Shown: positions 59,345 through 64,000 of the stretch, piece after piece
Layout: the number at the start of each line of letters is the position of its first letter
Numbering within the stretch: the first letter of the stretch is position 1
The notes under the pieces: generated by a model
What the model was told of the DNA's origin: nothing
What the model saw: the letters and a program-made list of their open reading frames with translations, nothing else
Database searches by the model: none
Assembly: GCA_050951845.1 (NCBI GenBank)
Contig: JBMNJV010000005.1
Coordinates: forward strand, 62,001-126,000
Source: UBA5436 sp050951845
GTDB taxonomy: Bacteria > Bacillota > Clostridia > Saccharofermentanales > DTU023
Length of the DNA stretch: 64,000 nucleotides
Direction of reading: 5' to 3'
Position numbers and translations under genes: made by a program

Positions 59345-59388
59345 AAACAGATTTCTCAATCACGATAGATTGAAAGAGAAATCTGTTT
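59345..59388 (-). terminator. Terminator T3 of the LRR array
   Basis: A 13-bp stem AAACAGATTTCTC / GAGAAATCTGTTT with inner pairs AATC / GATT, nearly the same sequence as T1. On the minus strand a TTTTTGATTTT tail follows. It lies 40 bp after the stop of member 7. Confidence 0.8.
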
Positions 59389-59427
59389 ATTCTCTTTTGA
59401 ATTGCACAAAATGATTAGCCGGCCGGA

Positions 59428-61833
59428 CTATTTTTTCAAGAGCGAGGCGGAAATGTATCCGGTTCTGCCCGCATATGTGAATTTGACCCAGTTGCCTACT
59501 AATACTCCGCTTACCTTCCTGTTAGCAGGTAATGAACCGATTATACTGCCACCGGGGCTACTTCTCACATTGACTGTACTTTTGGTATAACCCGTAATCG
59601 GCGGATTTTGGGTTGTGGTCGAACTCATTGCCACATAAGCTGTCCTGCCGTTATAAGTAAACTTGAGCCACGCTCCCTGTATTGTTCCGCTTACCAGCAG
59701 CGGACGCCACGGTCTGGTGATGATACTGCCGCCCGGCGCGCTTCTGATAATCGAATTAGCGACTACATAGCGTGTTACTCGGACCGGAGTTGCTTGTAAC
59801 ATGTAAACATAGACATAGCCGGTCTGACTGCTATAGGTGAAGCGCACCATATTTCCTGTCAGAACTCCCTTGACTTGACGGCCGACCGGTAAGGTGCCGA
59901 TAATTGATCCTCCGGGCGCATTGCGCACATTAACCGCACTTTTGGCATAACCGGTAATCGGAGGATTTTGAGTCGTGGTTAAATTCATTGCCACATAGGC
60001 TGTTTTACTCTTATAGGTAAATCTGAGATAGTTTCCTGTAATTGTACCGGTCACAAGGATCGGCATCTTTAAGGTTTCGATGATTGTTCCGCCGGGTGTG
60101 CTCCTGATATTCGAACCTGCCTTAACATAGCGTGTTACCTGGACCGGATCCTTTTGCAATAACGAGGCATACACATAACCGGTTTTACCGTTATACGTTG
60201 TCTTTACCATATTTTTATCAAGATTACCATTAACTTTACGACCTATAGGGATTGTACCTATGATAGATCCACCCGGTGTACTTCTTATGTTCAAGGTCTG
60301 TTTGGCATATCCGGTCATCGGGGGCGAATTGGTTGATGTTGCAGCCAGTGCTACAAAGGCCGGTTTTCCGTTATAGGTGAACTTAAGCCATGCTTGTGTG
60401 CCTATGCTTGTGCCGGTTACATATAAAGGGCGCCAAAGTTTAGTAATCACTTTACCGTTAGGTGCCTCACGAATGTAATAATTCGCTTTGATGTAACGTT
60501 TTGCAATTAAGAATACTCCGGGATCAAAACAATATTGCCCCACTTGTTCGATGGTAGGGGAGACAATTTGCCCATGACTTTCAGCCATCTCAATCCATGC
60601 AATACCTGCAGGAATTGAAGCCCAGCTTATCGGATTCTTCTCAAAGGCCCATTCTCCGATACTCAGGAGATTACTTGGAAGCGTAACATTCTTGAGTTGA
60701 TTATCAGAAAATGCATAATCTTCAATGAACAGGACGCTGTTAGCTATTGTGACACTTGTGAGTTGGTTTCCGGCAAACGCCTTATATCCTATCTTCAGGA
60801 CGCTGTCCGGTATCGTGACATCCTTGAGTTTATTGCATTCAAATGCACATTTCCCGATTGTTGTGACACTGTCCGGAATCGTAATGCTCGTAAGTTCGTT
60901 GAAAGTGAACGCATCATCTCCTATCTCCAGGACACTGTTAGCAATCGCAACGTCCGTCAGTTCGTTTGATTTGAATGTATTATGTCCAACTGTTATAACA
61001 CCTTTCGGAATCGTCACACTTGTAAGCCCTTTGTTCCTAAAAGCACTATCACCTATATGTTCAACTTTAACACCGTTTATATAGGGAGGAATGTGGACAA
61101 CTTTGTTCGATCCGGTATACTCCGTGATGGTTTTGGTCGTTGAATTAAATATAAAATACTTCTCAGGTGTATAGGCGGCTCTTGTGCCGATGCCTTGTTC
61201 AGCAGGATCCGACATTGAAGTATCAGCATCTTCTTTCTCTTGTTTATCGGAAACAGCTTCTTCCACCGTTTGTTCAGCTTCAGGCGATTCGACTGTTGGC
61301 AAAGTATCTGTGTCAGTATCATCTGATCCTTCAGAGTTTATCTCAGTTGGTTGAAACGTACTTTCAGGAATCGGCAACGATGTTGTTTCAGAAGCAACAT
61401 CGGTCTCTTCATTCATTGCGTCGGGATCAGACAGAGCATCCGTTTCGTCAATCGGATCAAGTTCCGGCTCAGACGGCAATTCAGTCGAATCCGGATCCGT
61501 TTCAATTGCCGATTCTGATGTCTTATCCTGTGGTTCATCTGTATCTGTATCTATTTCTGTTTCTGTATCTGTTTCATTACCCGGCTGCCCTGAATCATTT
61601 TGATCTTCTGAATTACTTATCGTCTCTGTCGTTTCTTCGTCCGCAGTTACTTGTGTTGTTTCTTCACCTGCAGTAACTTGCGGCATTTCTTCGTCCGCAG
61701 CAATTTGCGTCTCTTCACCTGCAACAACTTCCGTATCAGCCAGAACCTGCTCAGGGGCGATTATTAAAGAGCTTAAGATGAGCAATATTACAAGGATCAA
61801 TGCCCGGATTCTCAAGTACAGTTTCTTCTTCAT
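59428..61833 (-). CDS. Secreted LRR/SH3b surface protein, array member 7
   Basis: 801 residues, the longest in the array. Signal peptide 1-32, stalk with four or five acidic repeats and a short microsatellite, seven LRRs (about 255-410), three SH3b pairs. Its LRR end (NVTLPSNLLSIGEWAFEKNPIS, as two blocks NVTLPSNLLSIGEWAF and EKNPIS) and the following WASIPAGIAWIEMAESH segment are close to member 4, whereas the stalk is closer to members 5 and 8, a mosaic pattern. Two 20-bp spacer repeats and AAAGGAG precede the ATG; T3 follows the stop. Confidence 0.92.
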   Translation of the reverse strand: MKKKLYLRIRALILVILLILSSLIIAPEQVLADTEVVAGEETQIAADEEMPQVTAGEETTQVTADEETTETISNSEDQNDSGQPGNETDTETEIDTDTDEPQDKTSESAIETDPDSTELPSEPELDPIDETDALSDPDAMNEETDVASETTSLPIPESTFQPTEINSEGSDDTDTDTLPTVESPEAEQTVEEAVSDKQEKEDADTSMSDPAEQGIGTRAAYTPEKYFIFNSTTKTITEYTGSNKVVHIPPYINGVKVEHIGDSAFRNKGLTSVTIPKGVITVGHNTFKSNELTDVAIANSVLEIGDDAFTFNELTSITIPDSVTTIGKCAFECNKLKDVTIPDSVLKIGYKAFAGNQLTSVTIANSVLFIEDYAFSDNQLKNVTLPSNLLSIGEWAFEKNPISWASIPAGIAWIEMAESHGQIVSPTIEQVGQYCFDPGVFLIAKRYIKANYYIREAPNGKVITKLWRPLYVTGTSIGTQAWLKFTYNGKPAFVALAATSTNSPPMTGYAKQTLNIRSTPGGSIIGTIPIGRKVNGNLDKNMVKTTYNGKTGYVYASLLQKDPVQVTRYVKAGSNIRSTPGGTIIETLKMPILVTGTITGNYLRFTYKSKTAYVAMNLTTTQNPPITGYAKSAVNVRNAPGGSIIGTLPVGRQVKGVLTGNMVRFTYSSQTGYVYVYMLQATPVRVTRYVVANSIIRSAPGGSIITRPWRPLLVSGTIQGAWLKFTYNGRTAYVAMSSTTTQNPPITGYTKSTVNVRSSPGGSIIGSLPANRKVSGVLVGNWVKFTYAGRTGYISASLLKK
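61538..61576 (-). repeat. Hexanucleotide microsatellite in array member 7
   Basis: Six or so units of GTATCT, ATTTCT and GTTTCT, coding for Thr-Asp/Ile-Glu/Thr-Glu pairs. Confidence 0.85.
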
Positions 61834-61843
61834 AGGCTTCTCC

Positions 61844-61883
61844 TTTATCCTTACATTTGATAATTTATCCTTACACTTGATAA
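61844..61883 (-). repeat. 20-bp tandem repeat, two copies, before array member 7
   Basis: Units at 61844 and 61864, TTTATCCTTACAYTTGATAA; the first begins at the ribosome binding site of member 7. Confidence 0.88.
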
Positions 61884-61918
61884 TTTTTGAATTGCATAAA
61901 AATGATTAGCCGGTTTGA

Positions 61919-63952
61919 CTATTTTTTCAAGAGCGAGGCGGAAATGTATCCGGTTCTGCCCGCATATGTGAATTTGACCCAGTTACCTACCAATACTCCG
62001 CTTACCTTCCTGTTAGCAGGTAATGAACCGATTACACTGCCACCGGGGCTACTTCTCACATTGACTGTACTTTTGGTATAACCCGTAATCGGCGGATTTT
62101 GGGTTGTGGTTGAACTCATTGCCACATAGGCTATTTTACTTTTATAGGTAAATCTGAGATAGCTTCCTGTAATTGTTCCGGTCACAAAGATCGGCATCTT
62201 TAACGTTTCGATGATAGTTCCGCCCGGCGCACTCCTGATATTCGAACCTGCCTTAACATAGCGCGTCACCTGGACCGGATCCTTTTGTAATAACGAAGCA
62301 GACACATAACCGGTTTTGCCGTTATATGTTGTTTCTACCGTATTACGGACAAAAATACCACTCACTTTATGACCTTTCGGGATTGTGCCGATAATCAATC
62401 CGCCGGGTACGTCTCTTAGGTTCAAGGTTTGTTTAGCATATCCGGTCATTGGTGGCGGATTTTTTGTAATTGCAGTCATTGCAACATAGGCTTGTTCTCC
62501 ATTATAGTTAAACTCAAGCCAGGATCCTGTGCTTGTGCTGGTGCCGGTTACATATAACGGGCGCCAAAGTTTAGTTATAACTTCACCATCAGGTGACTTT
62601 CGAATGTTATAATTCGCTTTGATGTAACGTTTTCCAATTAAAGATACTTCGGGATTAAAGCAATGTTTCCCTACTTCTTCGATGGTTGGTTGATAGACAA
62701 GTGATTCTCCATCATAATCTAAAATGTAATTAATACTGTCAGGGATTGAAGCCCAGCTTGCCTCATTATACGAAAAAGCTCCTATTCCGATACTCCTGAC
62801 ACTTTCAGGAATCGTAATATTTGTCAGTTTGTTCTGATAAAATGCAGCATAAGTAATGATCATGACACTGTTCGGTATCGTAACACTTGCGAGTTGGTTT
62901 TCAGCAAATGCCATTTTCCCTATCTTTTTGACGCTGTTCGGTATCGTGACACTCGTGAGCTGATTCTTTCTAAAGGATGAGTCTTTTATGTAGGTAACAT
63001 TGCCAGATATTGTTACACTCTTAAGCTGATTGTTATAAAATGCCCGCTCTCCTATCTCTGTGACACTGTTCGGTATCGTAACACTCGTAAGTTTGTTGTC
63101 TTGAAACGCAACGTCTTTAATCTCAATGACACTGTCCGGTATCGTGACGCTCGTGAGTTTGTTCATAATAAACGCATGATCTCCGATAGTTTTAACACTG
63201 TTCGGTATTGTGACACTTGTTATATGCAGGTACCTAAAGGCCCCTTCTCCGATATGCTCAACTTTTACTCCTTTTATATAAGGCGGAATGTTGACAACTT
63301 TGTCCGATCCAATGTAAAACCTGATAGTTCCTGTCGCAGAATCAAAGTTAAAATCTTCCTCCGGTGTATAGACGACTCTAGCGCCGATATCGCATTCAGC
63401 ATGATCCGTCATCGCAGTATCTGCATCTTGTTCGTCTTGCTTATCTGAAACAGCTTCTTCCGCCACTTGTTCCGCTTCAGTCGATTCGACTGTTGGCAGA
63501 GTATCTGTGCCGGTATCACCTGATCCTTCAGCATTAATCTCAGTCGGTTGAGACGTACTTTCAGGAGTCGGCAAAATTGTTGTTTCAGAAACAGTGTCAG
63601 TCTCTACTTCGTTTCTTAGTCGATCTGAATCATTTTGATCTTCTGTATCGTTTATAGTCGCTGTTACTTCTTCGTCTGCAGTAACTTGAGTTGATTCTTC
63701 CTCTGCAGTAACTTGCGGCGTTTCTTCATCTGCAGCAATTGGTGTCGTTTCTTCGTCTGCAGCTACTTGTGTTGTTTCTTCACCTGCAGCGGTTGGTGTC
63801 GTTTCTTCGTCTGTAGCTACTTGTGTTGTTTCTTCGTCTGCAACAACTTCCGTATCTGCCAGAACCTGCTCAGGAGATATGACCAAGGTGGTTAATATAA
63901 GCAATAATACAAGGATCAATGCCCGGATTCTCAAGTACGTTTTCTTCTTCAT
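61919..63952 (-). CDS. Secreted LRR/SH3b surface protein, array member 8 (contracted C-terminus)
   Basis: 677 residues. Signal peptide 1-32, a stalk with eight copies of the TTxxAADEE-type repeat and no microsatellite, eight LRRs (about 230-410, the most in the array), but only two SH3b pairs. In the second pair the first half is of the KAGSN type normally found in pair 2, while the second half is the YTKSTVNVRSSPGG type normally found in pair 3. A deletion between the repeated YVAMSxTTTQNPPITGY segments would give exactly this product. The gene has AAAGGAG, and at least two 20-bp repeats lie upstream (63963-64000), cut by the window edge. Confidence 0.92.
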   Translation of the reverse strand: MKKKTYLRIRALILVLLLILTTLVISPEQVLADTEVVADEETTQVATDEETTPTAAGEETTQVAADEETTPIAADEETPQVTAEEESTQVTADEEVTATINDTEDQNDSDRLRNEVETDTVSETTILPTPESTSQPTEINAEGSGDTGTDTLPTVESTEAEQVAEEAVSDKQDEQDADTAMTDHAECDIGARVVYTPEEDFNFDSATGTIRFYIGSDKVVNIPPYIKGVKVEHIGEGAFRYLHITSVTIPNSVKTIGDHAFIMNKLTSVTIPDSVIEIKDVAFQDNKLTSVTIPNSVTEIGERAFYNNQLKSVTISGNVTYIKDSSFRKNQLTSVTIPNSVKKIGKMAFAENQLASVTIPNSVMIITYAAFYQNKLTNITIPESVRSIGIGAFSYNEASWASIPDSINYILDYDGESLVYQPTIEEVGKHCFNPEVSLIGKRYIKANYNIRKSPDGEVITKLWRPLYVTGTSTSTGSWLEFNYNGEQAYVAMTAITKNPPPMTGYAKQTLNLRDVPGGLIIGTIPKGHKVSGIFVRNTVETTYNGKTGYVSASLLQKDPVQVTRYVKAGSNIRSAPGGTIIETLKMPIFVTGTITGSYLRFTYKSKIAYVAMSSTTTQNPPITGYTKSTVNVRSSPGGSVIGSLPANRKVSGVLVGNWVKFTYAGRTGYISASLLKK

Positions 63953-63962
63953 AGGATTCTCC

Positions 63963-64000
63963 TTTATCCTTACACTTTATAATTTATCCTTACATTTAAT
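63963..64000 (-). repeat. 20-bp tandem repeat before array member 8, cut by window edge
   Basis: One full unit (63963-63982) and 18 bases of a second. The array therefore probably continues beyond the window with a further gene or promoter. Confidence 0.85.

Larger units (their letters stand above)
58853..59427. other. Long spacer upstream of array member 6
   Basis: 575 bp, the longest gap in the array. In minus-strand order it contains terminator T3 (59345-59388), about 280 bp of AT-rich DNA without recognisable features, 18-bp tandem repeats (58967-59054), the 34-nt shared element (58904-58937), one 20-bp spacer repeat and the ribosome binding site of member 6. No gene is supported. Confidence 0.6.

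Overview
The window looks like chromosomal DNA of a low-GC, Gram-positive anaerobe of the Bacillota, most likely class Clostridia. Supporting signs are strong AGGAGG-type ribosome binding sites, frequent TTG/GTG starts, formate-tetrahydrofolate ligase, methylaspartate ammonia-lyase, FeoAB with a DtxR-type regulator, ftsEX, and many surface proteins with BspA-type leucine-rich repeats and SH3b domains. I cannot name the genus.

Layout. 1-5101: cell division ABC genes (ftsX partial, ftsE), a CdaR/PucR-type regulator, fhs, a Crp/Fnr regulator and tRNA-Leu(UAG), all on the minus strand. 5452-8508: a large secreted protein (14 LRRs, one fibronectin-like domain, six SH3b domains) on the plus strand. 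8765-14355: translation and secretion genes hisS-aspS-lepB-lepA, probably one operon. 14625-19355: a DtxR/MntR-like regulator, a 38-residue protein resembling a bare sortase signal, a cysteine hydrolase, two zinc-ribbon membrane proteins, a lipoprotein and a Bcp peroxiredoxin. 19468-28431: an aromatic amino acid cluster (aminotransferase, pheA, aroB, aroC, aroQ, aroA, tyrA, DAHP synthase) that lacks aroE and aroK. 28617-30260: an IS3-family element inserted in one copy of a palindromic repeat family. 30557-33210: feoAB with a clear promoter and a DtxR-type iron box. 33694-37290: a response regulator / ABC transporter / histidine kinase operon resembling peptide-antibiotic sensing modules. 37445-44685: a zinc-ribbon protein, tadA-plsC, hflX, an unknown gene, murJ and methylaspartate ammonia-lyase.

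45023-63952: eight tandem paralogous surface-protein genes, all on the minus strand. Each has a signal peptide, a variable acidic Thr/Glu/Asp stalk, 4-8 BspA-type LRRs and two or three pairs of SH3b domains. Their SH3b-encoding 3' ends are almost identical in DNA, while stalks and LRRs differ. Hairpins and a shared upstream element divide the array into three likely transcription units: the first gene of the left unit starts at 54088, that of the middle unit at 58852, and the right unit runs in from beyond the window. Hexanucleotide microsatellites lie inside the stalks and a 20-bp tandem repeat of varying copy number lies in the spacers. The array has the architecture of a recombining, length-variable surface antigen family and is the most unusual region here.

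A second theme is the number of short tandem duplications in intergenic DNA, with periods of about 12-63 bp, two of them spanning stop codons.
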